From positions 310,001 to 374,000 of the forward strand of contig NZ_JAHZST010000001.1 of NCBI RefSeq assembly GCF_019457885.1: 64,000 nt of DNA, in the 5' to 3' direction. The position numbers and the translations under genes are program-made. Numbering within the stretch: position 1 is the stretch's first letter; every line of letters starts with the position of its first letter. This document shows, piece by piece, positions 48,804-60,264 of this stretch. Under the pieces are notes generated by a model, which ran no database searches, was not told where the DNA came from, and was given only the letters and a program-made list of their open reading frames with translations. The stretch is from Shewanella nanhaiensis. Lineage in GTDB: Bacteria; Pseudomonadota; Gammaproteobacteria; Enterobacterales; Shewanellaceae.

Positions 48804-51029
48804 ATGATGAAACAGTTCAATTTTAATGCAGCAACAAAAGCTGTGTTAGGTGCAGGACTTCTCTCTTTTGCTCTTATCGGTTGCGGCAGCGACGGTGACG
48901 ATGGCACAAACGGAGAAGATGGTATTATCGGTGTTAACATCGATTCAGCAAAAAGTGTCAATGCCGTTTTTACAAGCGCTAAAGTAGAAAATGGTGCCGT
49001 ATTCGTAGACTTTAAACTGGAAGATGGCAATGGCGTCGCGGTATTAGGCTTGACCAAAGATCATGATCTACGCTTTGGTATCGCTCAACTCACCCATGAA
49101 GTGCGCACTTTTGGTGAAGGCGATGAAGCTGTTGAGTTCGATCGTGGCTTCCAGTGGCAAGCGTATATCAACGCAGAAAAGACACCAAATGAAGACTGGA
49201 TCCCAGATGGCGAAACTAACATCAATCCATCAAATCAATTCCAAGCTAACGTAGAGAAAGCGTCTAGCTGTGAAACCTGTTTTGTTGATAATAAAGACGG
49301 CACATACAGCTATACTTTCCAACAAAACGTCTCAAGCGTCACTTCTCCTGTAGAGGTTGTTTACAGCGCTGAGAATACACAACGTGCCACACTGGAACTT
49401 GAGCTACCCTCTTTTGCAGTCAATGCCCACTTTGACTGGCAACCATCTACCGGCTTAACTGAAGATATTCAAAGCCGTGATGTGGTTTCTATCGATGCAT
49501 GTTACACCTGTCACCAGCCTGATAGCATAGCATTCCACGGCGGACGTCGTATCGATCTTGAAAACTGTGCCTCTTGCCATACTGGCACCTCTGGCGATCC
49601 TGAAACAGGTAACAGTGTAGATTTCACCTATATGATCCATGCGATCCATAAGGGTGATGCTCGTACTACTTATGCACCAGACTCACCAGACGCTGATGAG
49701 AAAGGTAATATTCCTGCACCATACAAGGTGATTGGATATGGTGGTGGCGTACACGATTATGGCAAGGTGATGTATCCACAAAAGCCAGCTGCTGATTGTG
49801 CCGCTTGTCACGTTACAGGTGAGAACGCCCCAGCTGATGCTGAGTTGTTCCTTGCTAACCAAAGCAATACAGCTTGCATCGCCTGTCACACCACTATGCC
49901 GAAAGCCTATCATGACCCAAGCGATGAAAACTGCATCTCTTGTCATATCGAAGAGGGTTACGCACGTAGTGGCGCAGAAGCTCATGGCGATGCGACTAAG
50001 CGTTACAAGGCAAGCCAAGACTATTCAGCTAAATTTAGCAATATCAAAGTTACAGGCGATGTGTTGACTTTCGATGTACAAATTCTAAATGAGAAAGGCG
50101 AAGCGGTTGCTAAAGAGTTCATTGCTAACCCAAGCAAACACACTAAATCAAGCATCTACTTCTCTTGGGATACCGATAAGGATTACCCAGCGTACACTGA
50201 TGGCACTAAATACAGTGCACGTAGTTTCGCGCTATTAAACCCTGACGTATCGACCTACAACTCAGCCACAAAAACATTCACCATTGATAGCACCAATAGC
50301 GCACTTGAGCTTCCAGCTGAGCTAAATGGTAAGAGTGTTGAGCTATTTGCTGGTGTTGCAACTTGCTTCAAAGCCGGTGGTTATGGTCGTCCAACAGTTG
50401 AGCCTACTGCTTGTCAATATGATGAAACCGATCCAACTAAACTTCTAACTGACGCAGCTTATATCCAAGATGCTCCGTTAGGCTTTACTTGGAATGATAC
50501 TGACACCAGTGAGCCTGCAAAAGCTCGTCGTGATATTATCGACAGCAGCAAGTGTATGGGATGTCACAATCAAGAGATCGTTCACTATGACAACGGCGTG
50601 AACTGTCAAACATGTCACACTCCAGATAAAGGCCTCAATAAATGGGGCGGCAATGCACCAACTAGCTTCGCTTATAAAGCTCACCATGCAGAAGGCCACT
50701 ACCTGAAGTATGCTGGTGTTGGTTCAAGTACTGTTGTGAAGACAGACTGTAAAACATGTCACACAGACAGCGGTATCGAGCTAGGTCGTTCTCCTGAGCG
50801 TGCATGGCGTTACGGTGATGCTGACGGTAATGATATCTGGGTATCATCCGATGCTGGTGCATGTTTAAGCTGTCACCAGAAGTACTTAAGTGACTCAGGC
50901 AAGGCACACATCACCACTAATGGTGGTATCTTAGATGGTGTTAATGCTGAAGATGTACAAAACCGTGCTAAAGAAGCTTGCTCTACTTGTCACTCTCCAG
51001 AGAAAGTGATGCAGTTACACGGACACTAA
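48804..51029 (+). CDS. omcA: Outer-membrane decaheme cytochrome c OmcA
   Basis: Cell-surface lipoprotein and terminal reductase for Fe(III)/Mn(IV) oxides, flavins and electrodes; it accepts electrons from MtrCAB. From ATG 48804 (MMKQFNFNAATKAV; AGGGA upstream) it is 741 residues. The lipobox is LIGC. Ten CxxCH haem motifs are visible, from CYTCH near 234 to CSTCH near the C-terminus, plus an extra CETC pair without His near 152. Segments such as GVAVLGLTKDHDLRFGIAQL and VHYDNGVNCQTCHTPDKGL match S. oneidensis OmcA, separating it from MtrC. A hairpin follows at 51081. Confidence 0.95.
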   Translation: MMKQFNFNAATKAVLGAGLLSFALIGCGSDGDDGTNGEDGIIGVNIDSAKSVNAVFTSAKVENGAVFVDFKLEDGNGVAVLGLTKDHDLRFGIAQLTHEVRTFGEGDEAVEFDRGFQWQAYINAEKTPNEDWIPDGETNINPSNQFQANVEKASSCETCFVDNKDGTYSYTFQQNVSSVTSPVEVVYSAENTQRATLELELPSFAVNAHFDWQPSTGLTEDIQSRDVVSIDACYTCHQPDSIAFHGGRRIDLENCASCHTGTSGDPETGNSVDFTYMIHAIHKGDARTTYAPDSPDADEKGNIPAPYKVIGYGGGVHDYGKVMYPQKPAADCAACHVTGENAPADAELFLANQSNTACIACHTTMPKAYHDPSDENCISCHIEEGYARSGAEAHGDATKRYKASQDYSAKFSNIKVTGDVLTFDVQILNEKGEAVAKEFIANPSKHTKSSIYFSWDTDKDYPAYTDGTKYSARSFALLNPDVSTYNSATKTFTIDSTNSALELPAELNGKSVELFAGVATCFKAGGYGRPTVEPTACQYDETDPTKLLTDAAYIQDAPLGFTWNDTDTSEPAKARRDIIDSSKCMGCHNQEIVHYDNGVNCQTCHTPDKGLNKWGGNAPTSFAYKAHHAEGHYLKYAGVGSSTVVKTDCKTCHTDSGIELGRSPERAWRYGDADGNDIWVSSDAGACLSCHQKYLSDSGKAHITTNGGILDGVNAEDVQNRAKEACSTCHSPEKVMQLHGH

Positions 51030-51080
51030 TTGACTAAGGTGGATGGGACAACTCCCATCCATCAATATTCAATTCACCGA

Positions 51081-51102
51081 AAGGGAGGCTTAGCCTCCCT
51101 TT
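51081..51102 (+). terminator. Hairpin after omcA
   Basis: Perfect AAGGGAGGCT-AGCCTCCCTT palindrome (two-base TA junction) followed by TGTTATATT. The T run is weak, so termination may be partial. Confidence 0.6.
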
Positions 51103-51322
51103 GTTATATTAAGCTCCTCCATATTCAAATAATTAATTTCAATTATTTCCCGTTCTCAACTTGCCTTTAGTCGCTCCACCTACTACCCCTTTATAAATAG
51201 ACGGATCTTGGTCACACATTAGCATGCGTCTTGCAGATTTTATGCGCTCATTACGTTAGCCTTTGATTGGGGATTTTTGTTTCCAGCATTGGCTTAAGTA
51301 GCACATTTATAATGAAAAACAT

Positions 51323-51341
51323 GCAAATGATAATCAGTATC
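51323..51341. promoter_or_regulatory. Fur-like operator upstream of mtrC
   Basis: GCAAATGATAATCAGTATC matches 16 of 19 positions of the Fur box, 50 bp before the mtrC start. The best Fur site in the window. Confidence 0.7.
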
Positions 51342-51391
51342 GTTTTTCGCCCAGAGCACATAAGTCGATGTCAAACCTATGCAGGGAAAAA

Positions 51392-53392
51392 ATGATGAAC
51401 GTACAAAATAATAAATTTGCGCTGCTTCTCGCAGCAAGCGCCGTGTCTATGGCCTTAACCGGTTGTGGCGGCAGTGATGGCAATGATGGCGACAACGGCA
51501 AGCCAGGTGGCCCAGCAGCTGAAGTGGTTAATGTCTTAAACCTTGATGTCACAAAAGTGACCTACCAAGATGGCAACCCATCAATCACGGTTTTCGCAAC
51601 CAATGAAGAAGATTTACCTGTCGTTGGGCTAACAGCCCTAGAAGTTAAAGCGGTTGCTCAGCTTCTCCCTCAAGGCGCTACAGGCGCCGGTGATAGTGCT
51701 CAATGGCAAAAAACAGGGTCAGAGAAGGTCTTTGTCGATCACAAGAACGGGAACTACACCTTCGATATAGCCTTAGAGGGTTACAACCCGGAGCTAACAC
51801 AAAGATACAATGTCATAGCCAGTGCATCGACACTGCAAGATGGCGTCACCACTGTGCCACGCACAGAGCTCTCTGAAGATTTCTCTGGTGACGGTTACCA
51901 AGCGCTATATACCAAAGATATTGTCTCCACCCAAACCTGTAATACCTGTCACGCTGAGGGAGAGAAGATCTACCACGGCTACACATCGGCAGAGACTTGT
52001 GCCTCTTGCCACACCCAAGAGTGGGCAGAAGGTCGCGGTAAGCCAGAAGTCGCTTTCACACATATGGTTCATAACGTCCATAACTCAGCGAAAGGCTACA
52101 AGGCTGACAGAACGACAGGCGAATTTACCAAAGACGCTAAAAAAGCCCACGCCCTGTTACAAGACAACTGTAAAACGTGTCACGTAGCACCTGAAGATGA
52201 CAGCGATGAGTTAAGTGAATGGGGTAACTGGTCACGCGTTCCAACCATGGAAACTTGTACTAGCTGTCACGTCAATATCGACTTTGAAGCTGGTAAAGGT
52301 CACTCTCAACAAGATGACAACTCAAACTGTATCGCTTGTCACAACGCAACTTGGACTGAAGAGCTGCACACTGACGGTTTTGCACAGAAAAAAGCCTTTG
52401 TTGGCCAGTATGGTATGGACGCATCACTAAGTGCTGTAGCGACCGATACCGGCAGTGACACCACCTTAAGTGTCACCATCACCAATGCTGAAGGCATCGC
52501 TCTCGATGCAAGCGCACTAGTTGCCAACATCCAGCAGCTTGAAACCATCACTAACGTTGGCCCTAACTTCCCAATTATGGGTTATAACCCTAATCCAGCA
52601 GGGTTAAAGAAAGTGGCTATCGATTTCGTTAAGGCTGGTATTTTAGACGCCAATGTTGAGATTGTAGATGGCAAATTTGTCACCGTTATCAAAGATCTTC
52701 CATATGGTGCAGGAGATACAGACACCGCCTTTAGCTTTGTCGGCTTAGCACTGTGTAACGACGGTTCTGACCTAGTTGCTTGTGGTGAAGGCGTTGAAAG
52801 TACAGGCATGAAGGCTGAACTTGCTCACGGCACCCTATCAGGTGAAGCGCCAAGCGTTCGTCATACAGACACGGTTGAGTTTACTGCATGTGAAAGCTGT
52901 CATGGTACAGAGTGGGAGATACATAAAGGCTACCACCCTGGTTTTGTGATGACAGAGCAACTTGGTCGCGTCAATGAAGCTGGTGAGATGGTTGTTGGTA
53001 TCGACGGCTGTGCAAGCTGTCACACTCCTGACGGTACTTACGCTTCAGGCAAAAACCTAGGTGCAATCGAGATGAAACTGCACAAGGTACACAGCCAAGG
53101 CGACTACGGTGCTATTCCTGGCATGAACTGTAGCCAGTGTCACTCAGACTTTAAGCAAGAAGCCTTTGCTAAAAAAGGTGCACTTGCAACCGATGGTGGC
53201 TACACAACACCAATCGCGGCTACGTGTTACTCATGTCACAGCTACAGCGGTGACAAGTTTAAGAATCACGTTGAGAGCCAAGGTGCTAAAGTCAATGCTG
53301 ACTACACTGTCGCTAATGAAGCTGCTCAGTTAGAAACCTGCTTTATGTGCCACAACCCAAGCATCAATGATCACACTTCGGTGAAGATGTAA
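51392..53392 (+). CDS. mtrC: Outer-membrane decaheme cytochrome c MtrC
   Basis: Surface lipoprotein that docks on the MtrAB conduit and passes electrons to extracellular acceptors. From ATG 51392 (MMNVQNNKFALLLAASAVSMALTGC, read in pieces; GCAGGGA upstream) it is 666 residues with lipobox LTGC. Ten CxxCH motifs (CNTCH, CASCH, CKTCH, CTSCH, CIACH, CESCH, CASCH, CSQCH, CYSCH, CFMCH). The order of five N-terminal and five C-terminal haems with a beta domain between them, and the ending DHTSVKM, match S. oneidensis MtrC. Confidence 0.95.
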   Translation: MMNVQNNKFALLLAASAVSMALTGCGGSDGNDGDNGKPGGPAAEVVNVLNLDVTKVTYQDGNPSITVFATNEEDLPVVGLTALEVKAVAQLLPQGATGAGDSAQWQKTGSEKVFVDHKNGNYTFDIALEGYNPELTQRYNVIASASTLQDGVTTVPRTELSEDFSGDGYQALYTKDIVSTQTCNTCHAEGEKIYHGYTSAETCASCHTQEWAEGRGKPEVAFTHMVHNVHNSAKGYKADRTTGEFTKDAKKAHALLQDNCKTCHVAPEDDSDELSEWGNWSRVPTMETCTSCHVNIDFEAGKGHSQQDDNSNCIACHNATWTEELHTDGFAQKKAFVGQYGMDASLSAVATDTGSDTTLSVTITNAEGIALDASALVANIQQLETITNVGPNFPIMGYNPNPAGLKKVAIDFVKAGILDANVEIVDGKFVTVIKDLPYGAGDTDTAFSFVGLALCNDGSDLVACGEGVESTGMKAELAHGTLSGEAPSVRHTDTVEFTACESCHGTEWEIHKGYHPGFVMTEQLGRVNEAGEMVVGIDGCASCHTPDGTYASGKNLGAIEMKLHKVHSQGDYGAIPGMNCSQCHSDFKQEAFAKKGALATDGGYTTPIAATCYSCHSYSGDKFKNHVESQGAKVNADYTVANEAAQLETCFMCHNPSINDHTSVKM

Positions 53393-53468
53393 TTTGCCAT
53401 TTTGAGTTAGAACCTGGGGGAGCCTCTCCCCCACTTTCTCCAAAGTATGCAAATTCAGGAAATCTATT

Positions 53469-54470
53469 ATGAAGATCATAAAAACAATGAAAAAATTATC
53501 TACAGGCGTGCTGCCGGCACTGATGGTTTCAGCCATCTTGTCACTGGGTTTCGCCACATCTGCAACCGCTTCTAAGTGGGATGCGAAGATGACACCAGAT
53601 GAAGTCGAAGCCACACTTGATAAGAAGTTTGCCGAAGGTAAATACTCACCTAAGGGTGCAGACTCCTGTTTGATGTGTCACCGCCGCTCTGAAAAAGTGA
53701 TGGATATTTTCAAGGGTGTCCATGGCGCTATCGATTCAAGCAAGAGCCCGATGGCTGGCCTGCAGTGTGAGTCATGCCATGGCCCTCAGGGTAAGCATAA
53801 CAAGGGCGGCAACGAGCCGATGATCGCCTTCGGTCCACAGTCAACTCTTTCTGCTGAAAAGCAAAACAGCGTCTGCATGAGCTGTCACCAGGATGATAAG
53901 CGCATGGCATGGAATGGTGGTCACCATGACAATGCTGATGTTGCCTGCGCCTCTTGTCACTCAGTCCATACAGAAAAAGATCCAGTTCTGTCTAAAAACA
54001 CTGAGATGGAAGTGTGTACTAGCTGCCACACTAAACAGAAAGCGGACATGAACAAGCGCTCTAGCCACCCAATGAAATGGAACCAGATGGTGTGTAGCGA
54101 TTGCCACAACCCACACGGCACCATGAGCGACGCAGATCTCGTCAAGCCTAGCGTGAATGAAACCTGCTACTCATGTCATGCAGAGAAGCGTGGCCCAAAG
54201 CTGTGGGAACATGCACCCGTCACTGAAGATTGTGTCACCTGTCACAACCCTCACGGCAGTGTAAACGATGCCATGTTAAAGACACGCGCACCACAACTAT
54301 GTCAGCAATGCCATGCAAGCGATGGTCACGCAAGTAACGCTTACCTAGGTAATACAAGCCAAGGTGCTAGTGTCGGCGGAAATGCTTTCACAGGCGGCCG
54401 TAGTTGTTTGAATTGTCATAACCAGATCCATGGTTCAAACCACCCATCTGGCAAGCTATTTCAGCGCTAA
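53469..54470 (+). CDS. mtrA: Periplasmic decaheme cytochrome c MtrA
   Basis: Electron wire inside the MtrB barrel, taking electrons from periplasmic carriers to MtrC. It is 333 residues with a signal peptide of about 35 residues ending ATASKWD. Ten CxxCH motifs from CLMCH near 65 to CLNCH near the C-terminus. Segments [22 protein letters not shown] and [19 protein letters not shown] match MtrA closely. No lipobox. It follows mtrC by 76 bp and precedes mtrB by 15 bp. Confidence 0.97.
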   Translation: MKIIKTMKKLSTGVLPALMVSAILSLGFATSATASKWDAKMTPDEVEATLDKKFAEGKYSPKGADSCLMCHRRSEKVMDIFKGVHGAIDSSKSPMAGLQCESCHGPQGKHNKGGNEPMIAFGPQSTLSAEKQNSVCMSCHQDDKRMAWNGGHHDNADVACASCHSVHTEKDPVLSKNTEMEVCTSCHTKQKADMNKRSSHPMKWNQMVCSDCHNPHGTMSDADLVKPSVNETCYSCHAEKRGPKLWEHAPVTEDCVTCHNPHGSVNDAMLKTRAPQLCQQCHASDGHASNAYLGNTSQGASVGGNAFTGGRSCLNCHNQIHGSNHPSGKLFQR

Positions 54471-54485
54471 AAAGGAGTCGAGAAG

Positions 54486-56582
54486 ATGAAATTCAAATTA
54501 AATTTAGTCACGCTCGCCCTACTTGCTAATGCTGGCATTGCCAGCACTGCAATGGCTGCTGGAGGCTATGGCCTGCAAAATGCCAATACAGATAAGGTGA
54601 AGTTTGATAAGTGGGACTGTAAGCGCTGTGTGGTTGAAACCGGCGTTAACGGCACCGTTGGTGTGGGCGTGGGTTATAACGATAGTGATGATATTCGTTC
54701 TGCCAATGCTTTTGCTGCTGAAAATGAGTTTACAGGTAAGGTCGATGCTGATCTCACTTATGTAGGCAAAAGCGGCTACCGTGCCACTGTCGAAGCTGAC
54801 AACCTAGGCATGGAAAACGGTCGGTTAGATATCAATGCGGGTAAAGTAGGTCAATACAATTTGAACTTGAACTATCGTCAAATTGCGACCTATAAAACCG
54901 ACAGTGCCATGAGCCCATACTTGGGCATCGGCGGCGATGACCTAACCTTGCCAGATAATTGGCAAACGGCGGGCTCTAGTCAGGATATGAGCGAGCTATA
55001 TAACAGCTTAAACCCACTTGAGCTGTCGCTAAAGCGTAAGCATGCGGGCCTAGGCTTTGCCTACCAAGGTGAGGAGTTATGGAGCACCTACGTTAACTAT
55101 CAGCGTGAAGATAAAACCGGACTCAAGCAAGCTTCTGGCAGCTTCTTCAATCAGTCAATGATGTTAGCAGAGCCTGTTGACTACACCACTGACACTATTG
55201 AAGCTGGCGTCAAACTAAAAGGCGATAACTGGTTTACCGCTATCAACTATAACGGCTCCGTCTTTAAGAACGCTTATAGTCAATTGGGTTTCGACAATGC
55301 ATTTAACCCAACTTTTGGTGCGGCAACACACGGCTATATGTCTCTTGATCCAGATAATGAAGCCCACACAGTGTCATTGATGGGTCAGATGAATCTTAGT
55401 CAAACCATCATGAGCGCACGTGTTCATTATGGTCAGATGACACAAGATCAAGCCTTTGTCACCTCAGGTTACGGCTACCAAGTGCCAACTGAATCTCTTG
55501 ATGGCAAAGTTGATATAACTGGGGTTAATCTAAAGTTAGTCTCACGCATCAGTCGAAGCGTACGCGTTAACGCCAGCTACGATTACTCAGATCGTGATAA
55601 CAAGACCAACATCGAAGAGTGGACTCAGATCAGCATCAATGACGTTAACGGCCAAGTTGCCTATAACACGCCATACGATATCACTACTCAACGCGCTAAG
55701 TTAGGTGTTGATTATCGTATCAACCGTGGTATGAAACTTGAGGCCGGTTACGATTACCGTACCGATGAGCGTTCATATCAAGACCGTGAAACCACAGATG
55801 AAAACACGCTTTGGACTAAGTTCCGCCTAAGCAGTTTCGAAAACTGGGATATGTGGGTTAAGGGAAGTTACGGTCAACGAGATGGCTCGCAATATCAGGC
55901 ATCTGAGTGGACATCGAGTGAGTCAAATGATCTGCTACGTAAATATAACTTAGCCGATCGCAAACGCACCATGATTGAAGCTCGTGTCACTCACAACCCT
56001 ACCGATAGCCTAACGTTAGACTTAGGTACTCGTTATGCAATTGATGACTATGATGAGACTCAGATTGGTTTAACGGAATCAACTGACCTAAGTTATGACG
56101 CTAGCGTCACTTATATGCTAAGCGATGACATGACACTGACGGCTTTCTACAACCGTCAAAACATCGAGTCAGAACAGGCTGGCAGTAGCAGTTTCTCTGC
56201 GCCAACTTGGACTGGTGTCGTTGAAGATCAAGTCGACGTGATAGGTGCAGGCTGGAGCTACAATAATCTGATGGAGAAGAAACTGCGTCTTGGCGTAGAT
56301 TACACTTACTCAAATTCAGACAGTAATACTCAAGTCACTCAAGGTATCACAGGTGACTACGGCGATTACTACGCTAAGGTCCACAACGTCAATATCTATG
56401 GTCAATACCAAGCCACTGAAAAGATGGCGCTGCGTGTAGACTATAAGATGGAGAAGTATGAAGATAACGATGCTGGCAATGATATCGCGCCAGACGGGAT
56501 CTGGAATGTAGTCGGTTTTGGCTCTAACAGTCACGATTATAACGCTCACTTAATCATGTTAAGTATGAGCTACCGCTTGTAA
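54486..56582 (+). CDS. mtrB: Outer-membrane beta-barrel MtrB
   Basis: Barrel of the MtrB/PioB family that sheathes MtrA and holds MtrC at the surface. It is 698 residues. Signal peptide ending AMA|AGGYG. The N-terminal CKRC (about 43-46) corresponds to the CxxC pair known to matter for MtrB function in Shewanella. About 26 amphipathic strands and a C-terminal YNAHLIMLSMSYRL end with the barrel signature. AGGAG ribosome site; terminator at 56611. Confidence 0.97.
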   Translation: MKFKLNLVTLALLANAGIASTAMAAGGYGLQNANTDKVKFDKWDCKRCVVETGVNGTVGVGVGYNDSDDIRSANAFAAENEFTGKVDADLTYVGKSGYRATVEADNLGMENGRLDINAGKVGQYNLNLNYRQIATYKTDSAMSPYLGIGGDDLTLPDNWQTAGSSQDMSELYNSLNPLELSLKRKHAGLGFAYQGEELWSTYVNYQREDKTGLKQASGSFFNQSMMLAEPVDYTTDTIEAGVKLKGDNWFTAINYNGSVFKNAYSQLGFDNAFNPTFGAATHGYMSLDPDNEAHTVSLMGQMNLSQTIMSARVHYGQMTQDQAFVTSGYGYQVPTESLDGKVDITGVNLKLVSRISRSVRVNASYDYSDRDNKTNIEEWTQISINDVNGQVAYNTPYDITTQRAKLGVDYRINRGMKLEAGYDYRTDERSYQDRETTDENTLWTKFRLSSFENWDMWVKGSYGQRDGSQYQASEWTSSESNDLLRKYNLADRKRTMIEARVTHNPTDSLTLDLGTRYAIDDYDETQIGLTESTDLSYDASVTYMLSDDMTLTAFYNRQNIESEQAGSSSFSAPTWTGVVEDQVDVIGAGWSYNNLMEKKLRLGVDYTYSNSDSNTQVTQGITGDYGDYYAKVHNVNIYGQYQATEKMALRVDYKMEKYEDNDAGNDIAPDGIWNVVGFGSNSHDYNAHLIMLSMSYRL

Positions 56583-56609
56583 GCTTCGAGCTTCGAGCTT
56601 CGAGCTTCG
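56582..56609. repeat. Four tandem copies of a 7-bp unit
   Basis: AGCTTCG occurs four times in a row immediately after the mtrB stop codon and before its terminator. Typical of slippage; non-coding. Confidence 0.9.
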
Positions 56610-56610
56610 A

Positions 56611-56652
56611 AAAAAGGCTAGATCCCATATCCACGGGTTCTAGCCTTTTCTT
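56611..56652 (+). terminator. Terminator after mtrB
   Basis: AAAAGGCTAGATCCC/GGGTTCTAGCCTTTT with an ATATCCAC loop, followed by CTTTT. Confidence 0.88.
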
Positions 56653-56706
56653 TTGGTAAAGATATACTGGTGTTATCACTCCATTAAGCATTTAGCTGCA
56701 GATATA

Positions 56707-57339
56707 ATGAGTACAGATAACCTTACCAATTTAATCAGTCAAGTTTCCGCCTGTCAGCTTTGTCAGAAAGAACTTCCCCTGCCGACTAAACCCATTATTC
56801 AACTCTCAAGTAAATCTAAAATCTTAATTGTAGGCCAAGCGCCAGGGATAAGGGCTCATGATAATGGCCGCGCATTTAGTGACCCCAGTGGAGAGAGGTT
56901 GAGATTGTGGTTGGGGGTCAGTGATGAGCAGTTCTACGACCCTAGTCTGTTTGCTATCTTACCTATGGGGTTCTGCTTCCCGGGAACTATCGTACATAAC
57001 GGCAAAAAAAGTGGTGATAAACCGCCCCTAAAAAGGTGTGCAGTCACTTGGCGTGAAGCACTACTTAGTCAATTACCTCAAGTAGAACTGACCATTATTC
57101 TCGGTCAATATGCCATCGACTATCATCTGGGAAAGTCGGCAGAGGGTAAGAAACTCAACGTAACCCAAGCCATCTCCCAATGGCAAAAGTACTGGCCAGA
57201 ATATATGGTGTTGCCCCACCCCAGCCCCAGAAATAACCTATTTTTGAAGAAACATCCTGAGTGCGAATCTACTCTTTTACCGGCACTTAAAGCTCGAATT
57301 GCAACGCTCATGACCACCAATAAAAGCGACGAAGCATAG
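56707..57339 (+). CDS. Uracil-DNA glycosylase family protein
   Basis: Member of the UDG superfamily, 210 residues from the ATG at 56707 (MSTDNLTNLISQV). Motif 1 reads GQAPG (GxAPG), followed by GRAFSDPSGERLRLWLGV; motif 2 reads LPHPSPRN. A CQLC pair lies near the N-terminus. Whether it excises uracil is not certain, because the short UDG-like clade has not been well characterised. It converges on the M4 protease gene. Confidence 0.86.
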   Translation: MSTDNLTNLISQVSACQLCQKELPLPTKPIIQLSSKSKILIVGQAPGIRAHDNGRAFSDPSGERLRLWLGVSDEQFYDPSLFAILPMGFCFPGTIVHNGKKSGDKPPLKRCAVTWREALLSQLPQVELTIILGQYAIDYHLGKSAEGKKLNVTQAISQWQKYWPEYMVLPHPSPRNNLFLKKHPECESTLLPALKARIATLMTTNKSDEA

Positions 57340-57341
57340 AC

Positions 57342-57373
57342 AAAAAAAAAGCCCACACTTATGTGTAGGCTTT
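57342..57373. terminator. Terminator between UDG-family and M4 genes
   Basis: AAAAAAAAAGCCCACAC-TTAT-GTGTAGGCTTT (one mismatch). The A run makes it strong for the minus strand. Confidence 0.8.
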
Positions 57374-57391
57374 AGATTTCAATTTATAGAA

Positions 57392-58915
<1,524 letters not shown>

Positions 58916-59110
58916 CTAAATAAACGGCATTCAGTGGACACATATTGTCACATTTTTAACAAGATCGAAACTTTCATCTTTAAATACAGGATTGTTTAGA
59001 TAAAAACACTACCAAAGGCGCTCCGCGGCTTGATAAAACAGAGAAGAAGAAACAAGACCTCCTCCAATTAGCTAAGCTTAAACCACCCACTAAAGATCAT
59101 AGGTTAGCTT

Positions 59111-60112
59111 GTGAGCCGTCAAGTAACGACACCTATTACCCACTATCGAAATAGATCTTTACTCGATCTGGAGATAGATGAGGTAAATTGGCAAAGGTGG
59201 CAGAGACTAGTCAATGTTATCGCAGAGATATTTAATGCACCTGCGTCCTATATCAATCAAGCCAATCAAAAAGGGATCCAGATCCTTGTCGCTTCACAAA
59301 AAACAGAAACCATATACAAACCAGGCAGTAGCACATCAGGAGGAGATATCTACTGTGATTATGTCGCGACTCACGCCAAAGAGCTTTATGTCAAAGATGC
59401 GAGACTCGATCCACAGTGGTTAGCGAATCCAGAATTTACTCGAGACAAATACCTCTCATATCTGGGGTTACCTATCCTTTGGTCCGACGGCAGTGTATTT
59501 GGCACCCTCTGTCTGTTTGATACACAAGTCACCGATTACCCAGCAAGCTTTATCAATGCACTTAGAGTAATAAAAGAGGTAATAGAAACCGATCTTTGCT
59601 ACCTAGAAACCCATAAGCAGCTGCTGACACTAAGCTACACCGACCCTTTGACTCAGATTTATAATCGGCTAGGTTTCACTGAAATTTTACATAACACCCA
59701 AGATCTAGCCAAAAGACTAAATCGTCAACTCATACTATTATTTTTCGATCTCGATGAGTTCAAAGCAGCCAATGACAACTTAGGTCATGATGTCGGAGAT
59801 CTTATGCTCACTACATTTGCCAGCCAGCTAAAAGCGAGTAGTCGTGGCAGTGATCTCGTCGCCCGCTGGGGAGGAGATGAGTTCGTCGTGGTTCTTCATG
59901 CTGAGAGCGAAAACAGTATTGAGATATTTATCAGCAGATTAGATCAAACGCTAAACCAAGATAGCCACCAACCCCAAATAAACATACCAAAAATAAAATA
60001 CTCCTTCGGCTATGTAATTATCACCCCAGATGATAAACGCGACTTAACAAGCTTACTCGCTATCGCAGACAAAAAGATGTATCAAAATAAACAGGGGAAA
60101 AAACATCTGTAA
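59111..60112 (+). CDS. GAF-GGDEF diguanylate cyclase, paralogue 1
   Basis: Cytosolic c-di-GMP synthase, 333 residues from GTG 59111. An N-terminal GAF-like sensor (ELYVKDARLDPQW; YLSYLGLPILWSDGSVFGTL) is followed by a GGDEF domain: DPLTQIYNRLGF, FFDLDEFKAAND and the active site WGGDEF. The inhibitory I-site RGSD lies five residues before it. No membrane helix. Clear paralogue of the gene at 61590. Confidence 0.92.
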   Translation: MSRQVTTPITHYRNRSLLDLEIDEVNWQRWQRLVNVIAEIFNAPASYINQANQKGIQILVASQKTETIYKPGSSTSGGDIYCDYVATHAKELYVKDARLDPQWLANPEFTRDKYLSYLGLPILWSDGSVFGTLCLFDTQVTDYPASFINALRVIKEVIETDLCYLETHKQLLTLSYTDPLTQIYNRLGFTEILHNTQDLAKRLNRQLILLFFDLDEFKAANDNLGHDVGDLMLTTFASQLKASSRGSDLVARWGGDEFVVVLHAESENSIEIFISRLDQTLNQDSHQPQINIPKIKYSFGYVIITPDDKRDLTSLLAIADKKMYQNKQGKKHL

Positions 60113-60264
60113 TATATAAATAGCCCCATAAAACCAAGTTACATCTTGATAGAAACAGTTCTCTGAATAGCGACTCTTTGCTCCAAACAGGCTTTACTAA
60201 ACTTTGTTATACCTCATAGTCCATATGCCTAAAATCCTTTAAGCTAAATGAAACTTTTAGGGGA

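Larger units (their letters stand above)
51030..51391. other. Intergenic region, omcA / mtrC
   Basis: About 360 bp: the omcA terminator, an AT-rich promoter region and a strong Fur-like site before mtrC. Shows that mtrCAB has its own promoter. Confidence 0.6.
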
